Source: Nitrospinota bacterium (GTDB lineage: Bacteria; UBA8248; JACPRG01). From it: 5,311 nucleotides of DNA. How positions within the stretch are numbered: position 1 is the stretch's first letter; each line of letters begins with the position of its first letter. The DNA lies in NCBI GenBank assembly GCA_030740135.1, contig JASLXW010000305.1, positions 1 through 5,311 of the forward strand, in the 5' to 3' direction. A model generated the notes under the pieces. That model had not been told where the DNA came from, made no database searches, and saw only the letters and a list, made by a program, of their open reading frames with translations. Below, in pieces: positions 1 to 5,311 of the stretch. The position numbers and the translations under genes are program-made.

Positions 1-23
1 CGTCATTCTCCAGGATCATCAGT

Positions 24-587
24 ATGAAGATTTCAGCATCTGACGCAAGGGTCGGCAACCTCATTGAACACCAGGGCCGTCTCTGGCGAATTTTGAAAAA
101 GGAACACGTCAAGCCCGGCAAAGGGGCGGCGTTCGTCAAGACCCGGATCAAGAGTCTCCGGACGGGTCTGGTGCAGGACAAGACCTTCCGCTCCGGGGAC
201 AAGGTCGATACGCCCGACCTGGACGAACGGGCCATGCAGTATCTCTACCCGGACGGAGACCGGTGCTGCTTCATGGACACCAAGACCTACGAGCAGGAAT
301 TTCTCACCCGGGATCAGCTGGGGGACACCGCCAAGTGGCTCCAGGAAAACCTGGAGGTCGCGATCCTGTTCCACAACGGCCTGCCCATCGGCGTGGACGT
401 GCCCAACTTTGTCACCCTCAAGATCACCCAGACGGACCCGGGCGTCCGGGGCGACACGGCGGTGGGCGGTACAAAGCCCGCCACACTCGAAACCGGGGCG
501 GTGGTGATGGTCCCGCTTTTCATCGAAGAAGGGGAATCCATCCGGATCGACACCCGGACGGGGGAATACGTCGAGCGGGCCAAGTAA
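24..587 (+). CDS. efp: Translation elongation factor P (EF-P)
   Basis: EF-P is a cytosolic translation factor that binds beside the peptidyl-tRNA and relieves ribosomes stalled on consecutive prolines. The 187 residues match the family's usual length. An N-terminal KOW-like domain (about 1-63) carries the tip loop VKPGKGAAF with Lys33, equivalent to the Lys34 that is beta-lysylated in E. coli. Two OB-fold domains follow (about 64-128 and 129-187). The C-terminal domain fully satisfies the family signature K-x-A-x4-G-x2-[LIV]-x-V-P-x2-[LIV]-x2-G at residues 151-170 and ends in the typical DTRTGEYVERA. The ATG is preceded by AGGA at 12-15, eight bases upstream. A lysine at the tip, rather than arginine, argues against EarP-type rhamnosylation. 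The modification enzymes (EpmA/EpmB or others) are not in this window, so the modification state is unknown. Identification is very secure. Confidence 0.97.
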   Translation: MKISASDARVGNLIEHQGRLWRILKKEHVKPGKGAAFVKTRIKSLRTGLVQDKTFRSGDKVDTPDLDERAMQYLYPDGDRCCFMDTKTYEQEFLTRDQLGDTAKWLQENLEVAILFHNGLPIGVDVPNFVTLKITQTDPGVRGDTAVGGTKPATLETGAVVMVPLFIEEGESIRIDTRTGEYVERAK

Positions 588-697
588 GGAAGGCTCCCGA
601 AATCAGACCCAGGGAGGGACATTTGATCCGCCGCCGGTTCGCGCCGTTCCTCAAACACCCGAAAACCCATCAGGATTCGGCCTCTTGCTTGTCTGAT

Positions 698-719
698 CCA
701 TTCGCGTCTTTGCGGATGG
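698..719 (+). other. Hairpin in the efp-symporter gap
   Basis: CCATTCGC (698-705) pairs with GCGGATGG (712-719) through seven Watson-Crick pairs and one T-G wobble, around a six-base loop GTCTTT. It lies 110 bases after the efp stop and 51 bases before the symporter start. No T-tract follows, so it does not qualify as a standard intrinsic terminator. It could be a Rho-dependent or mRNA-stabilising structure, or chance in GC-rich DNA. Confidence 0.3.
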
Positions 720-770
720 CCTTGCGGTCTCCCCACGGGCCGGGAAATCCTTCACGCTGAGGGCAAACCC

Positions 771-2147
771 ATGGAATGGCTCTTCGATCTGATCGGCACG
801 ATCAACGCCTTTGTCTGGGGACCCTGGATGATGGTCCTGGTGCTCGGGACCGGTCTGTGGCTCAGCATCGGCACCGGTTTCATCCAGTTGCGCAAGTTCG
901 GCCACGCCGTCCGGCTGATGCTCCAAAGCGCGGTCCACAAGGATCGGGACGAGCTCGGTCCGGGAGAGATCACCCCCTTCCAGGCCCTCATGACCGCCCT
1001 GTCGGCGACCGTGGGCAACGGCAACATCGCCGGCGTGGCGACGGCCATCGCCCTGGGCGGGGTCGGGGCGCCCGTGTGGATGTGGATCACGGGTCTGGTG
1101 GGGATGGCGACCAAGTACGCCGAGGCCTACCTTGGGGTGAAATACCGCCAAACGCTTCCGGACGGCTCCCTGGCGGGCGGGCCGATGTACTTTCTGGAAC
1201 ACGGCCTGGGGGTGAAGTGGCTGGCCTGGCTGTTCGCCCTGTTCGGCGCAATCACGGCCCTGGTGATCGGCAACATGGTCCAGGCCAACTCGGCGGCCCT
1301 GGTCTTCAAGACCCAGCTCAGCGTTCCCCTGTGGCTCTCCGGCGTTGTCCTGGCCGTCCTCACGTACCTGGTGATCATCGGCGGGGTGAAGCGGATCAGC
1401 CACGTGGCCGCGGTCCTGGTTCCGATCATGTGCTCCATCTACCTGCTGGGCGGATTGGTCCTCATCCTGATCCGCATCGCCGACCTGCCGACCGCCTTCG
1501 GCCTGATCTTCAAAAGCGCCTTCTCGGGCCAGGCGGCGGCGGGCGGGTTCGCGGGGGCCGCCATGGCGCAGGCCATCCGTTACGGCGTGGCCCGGGGGAT
1601 ATTCTCCAATGAAGCGGGCCTGGGAACGGCCTCCATCGCCCACGGGGCGGCCATGACCCGCGACCCGGCGCGCCAGGGCGCCATCGCCATGCTGGGCGTC
1701 TTCATCGACACCTTTCTGGTGAACACCGTCACCACGCTCTCCATCGTCTTGACCGGCGTGTGGGTGACCGGTCTGACGAGCACCGCCCTCACGGCCGAGG
1801 GCTTCAGCGCGGTCATGGGAAGCGCGGGCGGGTGGATCGTGGCCTTCGGGTCCATCACCTTCGCCTACAGCACGCTCCTGGCCTGGTCCTATTACGGCCT
1901 CCAGTGCATCGAGTACATCTTTGGCGTTCGCGCCTCCCTGCCCTATCGTTGGGTGTGGTGTCTCATGATTATCGTCGGGGCCCTGTTCTCCAGTGACGTG
2001 GCCGGGATCAAGTTCATCTGGAACCTGGCGGATACGATGAACGGCGCCATGGCGATCCCGAACCTCGTGGGGCTTCTCGGCCTGAGCCTCCTCGTTTTCC
2101 GGGGAACCCGGGCGTATTTCGGGCATGAGGGTTCAAGCCGGCCCTGA
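771..2147 (+). CDS. AGCS-family sodium:alanine/glycine symporter
   Basis: This is an inner-membrane secondary transporter of the alanine/glycine:cation symporter family (AlsT/DagA/AgcS type), which imports small amino acids such as alanine or glycine with Na+. The 458 residues are typical, and most of the chain forms about ten hydrophobic helices. Family landmarks in order are: VGNGNIAGVATAI (81-93, in the substrate/ion region), GGVGAPVWMW (96-105) followed by GMATKYAEAYLGVKYR (111-126), GGPMYFLEHGLG (136-147), GIFSNEAGLGTASIAH (276-291, the most diagnostic block), AWSYYGLQCIEYIFG (371-385) and NGAMAIPN (424-431). The Na:alanine signature deviates slightly, with Pro101-Val102 where a hydrophobic residue and Phe are usual. 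The ATG has GAGGG at 759-763 seven bases upstream. No glycine riboswitch is recognisable in the preceding 183 bases. Family assignment is secure; alanine versus glycine or another substrate cannot be read from the sequence. Confidence 0.95.
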   Translation: MEWLFDLIGTINAFVWGPWMMVLVLGTGLWLSIGTGFIQLRKFGHAVRLMLQSAVHKDRDELGPGEITPFQALMTALSATVGNGNIAGVATAIALGGVGAPVWMWITGLVGMATKYAEAYLGVKYRQTLPDGSLAGGPMYFLEHGLGVKWLAWLFALFGAITALVIGNMVQANSAALVFKTQLSVPLWLSGVVLAVLTYLVIIGGVKRISHVAAVLVPIMCSIYLLGGLVLILIRIADLPTAFGLIFKSAFSGQAAAGGFAGAAMAQAIRYGVARGIFSNEAGLGTASIAHGAAMTRDPARQGAIAMLGVFIDTFLVNTVTTLSIVLTGVWVTGLTSTALTAEGFSAVMGSAGGWIVAFGSITFAYSTLLAWSYYGLQCIEYIFGVRASLPYRWVWCLMIIVGALFSSDVAGIKFIWNLADTMNGAMAIPNLVGLLGLSLLVFRGTRAYFGHEGSSRP

Positions 2148-2212
2148 TCGGCAAATCCGGAAAACGCGCGCCCTGATCCGCTCGGGCGGTTTCGGAGAAG
2201 ACCGCCGATCCG

Positions 2213-2259
2213 ACGCATCTCCAGGCCCTTCATCCGGCGTCACGCGCCGGCCGATGCGT
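2213..2259 (+). other. Nested inverted repeats downstream of the symporter
   Basis: The outer arms ACGCATC (2213-2219) and GATGCGT (2253-2259) are perfectly complementary over seven bases. They enclose a second perfect stem, CCGGCG (2234-2239) with CGCCGG (2245-2250), around a five-base loop. An RNA copy could fold as two stacked stems with an internal loop. There is no following T-tract, so I do not call it an intrinsic terminator. It starts 66 bases after the symporter stop, where it could protect the 3' end of that mRNA or act as a leader structure. Function is unknown. Confidence 0.35.
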
Positions 2260-2343
2260 GGGGATCCTCCCGGTTCGCCCACGAACCCGGATTCATCAGA
2301 ATCGTCGATTCCGGCGAAGCCCAGCGATTTTTCCGCCGCGGTT

Positions 2344-2372
2344 TTCACAACCCCGAGCGGGCATGGTAAAGA
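2344..2372 (+). promoter_or_regulatory. Weak sigma70-like promoter candidate for the oxidoreductase
   Basis: TTCACA (2344-2349) matches the -35 consensus at five of six positions. It is followed after 17 bases by TAAAGA (2367-2372), which matches the -10 consensus at only three of six. The optimal spacing and the position about 125 bases before the oxidoreductase start make it the best candidate I found in this gap, but the -10 element is poor and chance is a real alternative. Confidence 0.2.
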
Positions 2373-2497
2373 GGGTCGAATCCCCCGCGATGGAAACCTC
2401 GGCGGGACCACTTGGCGCGCGTCCCCTCACCGGGGCGCCGTTTCGCAATCCACATGCCATGCGGATTTGATTTCCTCCGGAGGGGCGGGAGAGCGCC

Positions 2498-3676
2498 ATG
2501 TCGAAGATTGAGCGGGTCGTCATCATCGGGGGCGGCATCATCGGGACGACGCTGGCGTGCTTCCTGTCCCGCGACAGCCGGAAGGTGACCCTGGTGGAGC
2601 GGGACGCCCTCGCCCGGGCGACCACGGCCAAGAACACGGGCGTCCTCGCGCTTTGCAGCCGTCCCGCCGATCACCGGGCGACCATGGCCTGGTACGGCCG
2701 GAACGTCTACGAGAACCTGAAAACGGAGTTGAAGGATGCGTTCGGGATCGACCCACGGGGGTCGATGGTCATCCTCCCGCCGGGAAGCGCCGCGTCGCTG
2801 GAGTTTCTCGAAGAGACGGTTCGGGGGATCAAGGCCCTGGGCGCGGAGGCGGAGATCCTGGACGGCCCGGAGGTGAAGCGGCGGGCGCCGGGGCTGGGGG
2901 TGGACGTCCGGGCGGCGCTCTTCGACCCGTCCGGCGCGCTGGTCGACGCCGTGGAAATCTCGCGCGCCTTGGCGGCGGACGCCGTCTCGCGTGGGGCGGA
3001 GATTCGGGAACACGAGCCGGTCCGGTCCATCGTGACGAGGGGAGGCCGCGCCGAGGGCGTCCGGACGGACAAGGGGGAGATCGCGGCCGACGCCGTCGTC
3101 GTGGCGGCCGGGGTGTGGTCGCCCTTCCTGGCCGAGGATCTGGGGGTGAAGATCCCCATCGTCCCCCGCCGGGGGCAGATCCTCTACACCGAGAAGACAG
3201 GCGTCGTTTCACGCCACCTCATCCAGAACGCCAGCTACGTCCTGGACAAGACGGCCGGTGAGCGGGCGGACGAGGAGGCCATGCCGCGATTCCGGTTCAG
3301 TTTCACGCTGCACCAGCACGGCCCGGGGCACTGCATCCTGGGCTCGACGCGGGAGTTCGCCGGGTACGACGAGCGCCTGACGGACGAAGGCCGGCGGGTC
3401 ATCCGGGAGGCCGCGACAGAATGGTTCCCCGAGGTCGGGGGCCTCCGCATCACCCGGGAGGTGGCCGGTCTCCGTCCCTGGATGCCCGACCATCATCCCC
3501 TTATCGGTCCGTCGTCGGATATCGAAGGTCTCTGGTACGCCACCGGGCACGAGGGCGACGGCATCAACTACGCGCCCCTCACCGCCAAGTCGATCGCCGC
3601 CCAGATGGCCGGGAAAACCGTGGAGATTCCGGGGGTGGACCCTGCGGCCCTGCTGCCCGGCCGGCTGGGTCTGTGA
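2498..3676 (+). CDS. DAO-family FAD-dependent amino acid/amine oxidoreductase
   Basis: This is a flavoenzyme of the D-amino-acid oxidase superfamily (FAD-binding oxidoreductase; glycine oxidase, sarcosine oxidase beta, HcnC and opine oxidase OoxB relatives), which oxidises a C-N bond of an amino acid or amine. At 392 residues it has the usual size. The N-terminal Rossmann motif VVIIGGGIIG (7-16) is followed by Glu34 after the second strand, positioned to bind the ADP ribose. The TTAKNTG segment (42-48) sits where the family contacts FAD. VVVAAGVWSP (200-209) is the conserved second dinucleotide-domain strand. The C-terminal ATGHEGDGINYAPLTAK (348-364) closes over the flavin and resembles the HcnC/OoxB branch. 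No signal peptide or membrane segment is apparent, so it is probably cytosolic. The start is supported by GGGAG at 2487-2491, six bases upstream; a second strong GGAGG lies 14 bases upstream. No ferredoxin-like or alpha-subunit partner gene is adjacent. The superfamily is secure; the substrate is unknown. Confidence 0.9.
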   Translation: MSKIERVVIIGGGIIGTTLACFLSRDSRKVTLVERDALARATTAKNTGVLALCSRPADHRATMAWYGRNVYENLKTELKDAFGIDPRGSMVILPPGSAASLEFLEETVRGIKALGAEAEILDGPEVKRRAPGLGVDVRAALFDPSGALVDAVEISRALAADAVSRGAEIREHEPVRSIVTRGGRAEGVRTDKGEIAADAVVVAAGVWSPFLAEDLGVKIPIVPRRGQILYTEKTGVVSRHLIQNASYVLDKTAGERADEEAMPRFRFSFTLHQHGPGHCILGSTREFAGYDERLTDEGRRVIREAATEWFPEVGGLRITREVAGLRPWMPDHHPLIGPSSDIEGLWYATGHEGDGINYAPLTAKSIAAQMAGKTVEIPGVDPAALLPGRLGL

Positions 3677-3692
3677 GGACGCGGGACCTCCG

Positions 3693-3713
3693 GGGGCCGA
3701 TGCGGGGCCGATG
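3693..3713. repeat. Tandem 10-base direct repeat GGGGCCGATG
   Basis: GGGGCCGATG occurs at 3693-3702 and again at 3704-3713, separated by a single C, 16 bases after the oxidoreductase stop. Imperfectly complementary arms GGGACCTC (3683-3690) and GAGATCCC (3713-3720, one mismatch) flank the pair. It could be a small duplication or a paired binding site. It is too short to assign. Confidence 0.5.
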
Positions 3714-3729
3714 AGATCCCTCGTTCAGA

Positions 3730-4779
3730 GTGGATTCCGGGGACCCACGTGGAGTAAAATTCCGAAACATTTTCTTTCCGTTTTTTCCCGACCTGGAAGC
3801 TCCAACCCATCCGGTGGGCGCGTTGGATCGAACATCGAAGTTGAATGAGCTCCTTGCTCTCGAAGAGAAAGCCGAGGGGGCGGGGGGAGAGATTTCGCCT
3901 CATCCGCCGGGTTGGGGGCCCCTGGCCGCGGGCAGAATCCTTTCTGAGGCCGGTTCGGCCGAAACCCAGGGAGGAGAGGCGGCCGATCGGGTCGTCGGCA
4001 GGCTCGTCCAGCTTTACTGGAAGGGGAAGTTCGAGGGACAGCCGCGAAGGGCGCTGGCGGCCCTTTCGCAAATCGGAGGAGCGGCGGTCCCCAGACACTT
4101 TCTACAGGCGGCCGAATCGCCCAACCCCCAGGTTCGGGAATCCGCCGCCGCGGCGCTGGGGGAGTTTTCCGGAACAAAGGTCCGGGACGGCCTCCGGTCG
4201 CTTCTGGATGATCCGGAGGATTCCGTCCGCGCGGCGGCCTGTCTCGCGGCGGGAAAGCAGGAAGACCCTTCCTCCACCGCCCCGTTGGTCGAGCGCCTCC
4301 GGGACCCGTCCGGCAGGGTGCGGCGGGCCGCGGCGGAGGCCCTGGCGCCGGCGGGGGACCCCGAGGCGACGCCCCCCCTTCTGAAGGCCCTAGAAGACCC
4401 GGGGATCGCCGTTCGCAAACGGGCGGCCGAGGCCCTGGGGAGGATCGGCGACCCCGCCGTTCTGGACGCCCTCGCCGAACGCCTGCGGACGGGGACCGAT
4501 TCGGAAAAGTGGAGCGCGGCGGAGGCCCTGGCCGACTGGAGCGCGCCGGAGGCCGTCCCCCCCCCTGGCGGCCGCGCTCCGCGACGGCTCCGCCAAGGTC
4601 CGAAAGCGGGCCGCGTATGCCCTGGGACACCTTCCCTTCCCCGGCGCGGCGGCGGCGCTGGGCGAATCGCTTCAGGACGAATCGGCCCAGGTCCGGGGCC
4701 GGGCGGCCTACGCCCTGGGCCTGACGAAATCGCCGGAGGCCGCGCGGTTTCTGGTCCCGGCCCTGGCGGACGAAAATGA
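3730..4779 (+). CDS. HEAT-repeat protein, N-terminal part of a frame-broken gene
   Basis: This encodes an alpha-solenoid scaffold of PBS-lyase/HEAT-like repeats, a fold for protein-protein contacts; partner and role cannot be read. From about residue 104 there are five repeats of roughly 31 residues, ending near 146, 176, 208, 240 and 271. Their second helices share a pattern such as VRESAAAALG, VRRAAAEALA and VRKRAAEALG. At residues 276-279 the frame runs through nine C (4557-4565). After it this frame gives only a G/P/R-rich tail to the stop at 4777-4779, while repeats resume one frame over. The natural product is therefore about 518 residues, ending at 5287. The start is uncertain: GTG 3730 is the first possible one, after an in-frame TGA at 3712, but lacks a Shine-Dalgarno sequence. 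The first 30 codons are AT-richer than the rest, so GTG 3814, TTG 3823 or TTG 3841 may be the true start. No signal peptide or enzymatic domain was seen. Confidence 0.8.
   Translation: MDSGDPRGVKFRNIFFPFFPDLEAPTHPVGALDRTSKLNELLALEEKAEGAGGEISPHPPGWGPLAAGRILSEAGSAETQGGEAADRVVGRLVQLYWKGKFEGQPRRALAALSQIGGAAVPRHFLQAAESPNPQVRESAAAALGEFSGTKVRDGLRSLLDDPEDSVRAAACLAAGKQEDPSSTAPLVERLRDPSGRVRRAAAEALAPAGDPEATPPLLKALEDPGIAVRKRAAEALGRIGDPAVLDALAERLRTGTDSEKWSAAEALADWSAPEAVPPPGGRAPRRLRQGPKAGRVCPGTPSLPRRGGGAGRIASGRIGPGPGPGGLRPGPDEIAGGRAVSGPGPGGRK
4557..4565 (+). other. Nine-C homopolymer at the HEAT-gene frameshift
   Basis: The bases 4557-4565 are all C. Upstream, the HEAT frame reads V-P-P; downstream, repeat coding continues from CTG at 4565 in the +1 frame (L-A-A-A-L-R-D-G). 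Eight C would join the two frames exactly, as V-P-P-L-A-A-A-L. The run is therefore one base too long for a continuous gene. Read as it stands, a +1 ribosomal shift or loss of one C in the transcript would be needed to make the full protein. Confidence 0.9.
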
Positions 4780-5287
4780 ATCCGTCCGGAAAAAGGCCGC
4801 CGATTCCCTGGCGGCCCTCGCGGCGGGCGCCCCCTCGGGCGGCGAATGGGAAGCGGGCCGCCGGGCGCTGCGCGCGCTCCTTCGCGGGCCCGATGACGAC
4901 CTCCGGTTCCGGGCCGCTTTCGGTTTGGCGGCGGCGGGAGGCGGCGGAGACCCCGACCCGATGAACGCCGTCCGGGAGGCGGCGCGGCGGCCGGAGGTCT
5001 GGCGCCGGCGCGCGGCCCTGGCCGTCCTCGGCCGGGTCGACGGCGCCGGGGAGGAGAAGTTGGGGTTCCTCTTGAAGGGATTGGAGGACGCCGACCCCGT
5101 GGTTCGTCGAATCGCGGCGGAGGCGCTGAGCGGCATCCAACCGGATCCGGATTTCAACGTCAAGTCGGAGCCGCACATCGAGACCGCCTTGGCGGGGGCC
5201 CTCGAGGATTCGGACGCCCGTGTGCGGGAAGCGGCGTTTGAGAGCTGGATAACGCGGAGGGAGAGAAAGGAGAAAGGCGAGACATGA
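4565..5287 (+). CDS. HEAT-repeat protein, C-terminal part in the +1 frame
   Basis: This is the continuation of the gene beginning near 3730, displaced by one base at the C9 run. It encodes about six to seven more HEAT-like repeats. Second-helix motifs include VRKRAAYALGHLP, VRGRAAYALGLTK, VRKKAADSLAAL, LRFRAAFGLAAAG, VVRRIAAEALSGI and, last, VREAAFESW. The chain ends in a charged tail (RRERKEKGET). Spacing, composition and motif style match the upstream repeats, which argues for one protein rather than two genes. No ATG or GTG with a ribosome binding site was found near 4565. TTG 4925 and ATG 4961 fall inside repeats and lack a convincing site, so independent translation is unlikely. The TGA (5285-5287) overlaps the next start codon as ATGA. 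Confidence 0.8.
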   Translation: MAAALRDGSAKVRKRAAYALGHLPFPGAAAALGESLQDESAQVRGRAAYALGLTKSPEAARFLVPALADENESVRKKAADSLAALAAGAPSGGEWEAGRRALRALLRGPDDDLRFRAAFGLAAAGGGGDPDPMNAVREAARRPEVWRRRAALAVLGRVDGAGEEKLGFLLKGLEDADPVVRRIAAEALSGIQPDPDFNVKSEPHIETALAGALEDSDARVREAAFESWITRRERKEKGET

Positions 5288-5311
5288 AGGCGGTTATCAT
5301 CAACGAATACG
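5284..5311 (+). CDS. Start of a probable MDR-family oxidoreductase (partial)
   Basis: Only nine codons are inside the window: MKAVIINEY, followed by a codon beginning with G. This opening is characteristic of medium-chain dehydrogenase/reductases such as zinc alcohol dehydrogenases and NADPH:quinone oxidoreductases, which often begin MKAVVINEYG. Identity rests on this short stretch alone. The start is well supported: AAGGAG at 5267-5272 lies 11 bases upstream, and the ATG overlaps the HEAT-gene TGA as ATGA, an arrangement typical of translationally coupled genes. The gene runs off the right edge. Confidence 0.55.

Larger units (their letters stand above)
2148..2497. other. 350-base gap without a convincing gene
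   Basis: This stretch separates the symporter stop from the oxidoreductase start. Short ORFs cross it on both strands, but their translations are rich in R, P, S and G and show no family features. It contains several inverted repeats: a nested pair at 2213-2259, a bulged stem at 2182-2208, CCCC/GGGG with loop TCACC at 2423-2435, and AATCC/GGATT at 2447-2467. It also has a weak promoter-like pair at 2344-2372. No T-tract terminator, tRNA or known riboswitch was recognised. It is probably the symporter 3' end plus the leader of the oxidoreductase. Confidence 0.5.

Noticed and set aside
588..770. Glycine riboswitch ahead of the AGCS symporter
   Set aside because: Such riboswitches often precede this transporter family, but I found none of the conserved glycine aptamer core blocks in this gap.
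651..2126. Long antisense ORF (491 codons) opposite the symporter
   Set aside because: The translation is a low-complexity mix rich in H, D, G, R and Q with no family features. The + strand frame carries all AGCS landmarks. Long antisense frames are expected in GC-rich coding DNA.
2361..2390. tRNA T-arm-like sequence (GGGTCGAATCCC)
   Set aside because: The loop is one base short of TTCGAAT, and no acceptor stem, D-arm or anticodon arm can be built upstream.
2125..2511. 128-codon + strand ORF bridging the symporter-oxidoreductase gap
   Set aside because: It overlaps the ends of both real genes, has no ribosome binding site of note, and its composition (S, P, R, G) resembles translated non-coding GC-rich DNA.
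3711..3848. 45-codon ORF from ATG 3711
   Set aside because: It lacks a Shine-Dalgarno sequence and overlaps the HEAT frame. Its ATG is the tail of the tandem repeat, and its peptide has no recognisable features.
3725..5176. Antisense ORF (483 codons) spanning the HEAT gene without a frame break
   Set aside because: It is open across the C9 run, but its product is a P/R/G-rich low-complexity chain. The + strand shows regular HEAT repeats on both sides of the break.

Overview
The window is a GC-rich bacterial chromosomal segment. Every supported gene lies on the + strand. The order is: translation elongation factor P (efp), an AGCS-family sodium:amino-acid symporter, a DAO-family FAD-dependent oxidoreductase, a HEAT-repeat protein whose reading frame is broken at a run of nine C, and the first nine codons of a further gene that looks like a medium-chain dehydrogenase/reductase. 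Nothing mobile, phage-like, CRISPR-like or RNA-coding was recognised. The GC-rich third positions, the EF-P sequence style and the gene types fit a proteobacterial or Desulfobacterota-like organism, but no gene here fixes the lineage.

Layout. Positions 24-587 are efp, complete, with a modest ribosome binding site. A 183-base gap (588-770) holds a hairpin without a U-tract and a possible 45-codon ORF with a strong Shine-Dalgarno sequence. Positions 771-2147 are the symporter. A 350-base gap (2148-2497) holds nested inverted repeats, a weak promoter-like pair and the oxidoreductase ribosome binding site, but no convincing gene. Positions 2498-3676 are the oxidoreductase. The next gap carries a tandem 10-base repeat and then an AT-richer stretch with a -10-like hexamer and an 8-base palindrome. 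The HEAT-repeat gene covers about 3730 (start uncertain) to 5287. Its last four bases (ATGA) overlap the start codon of the final, truncated gene.

How the genes relate. Symporter and oxidoreductase could form a small amino-acid uptake and oxidation module (import of alanine/glycine-like substrates; oxidation of an amino acid or amine). The 350-base gap means they need not be co-transcribed, so this is inference. The HEAT protein and the final gene are probably translationally coupled.

I do not see a clear undescribed system. The most interesting point is the C9 tract at 4557-4565. Repeat coding continues in good register after it, but one frame over, exactly as if one C had been inserted. 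This may be a sequencing error, a recent mutation or a phase-variable switch that would also affect the coupled downstream gene.
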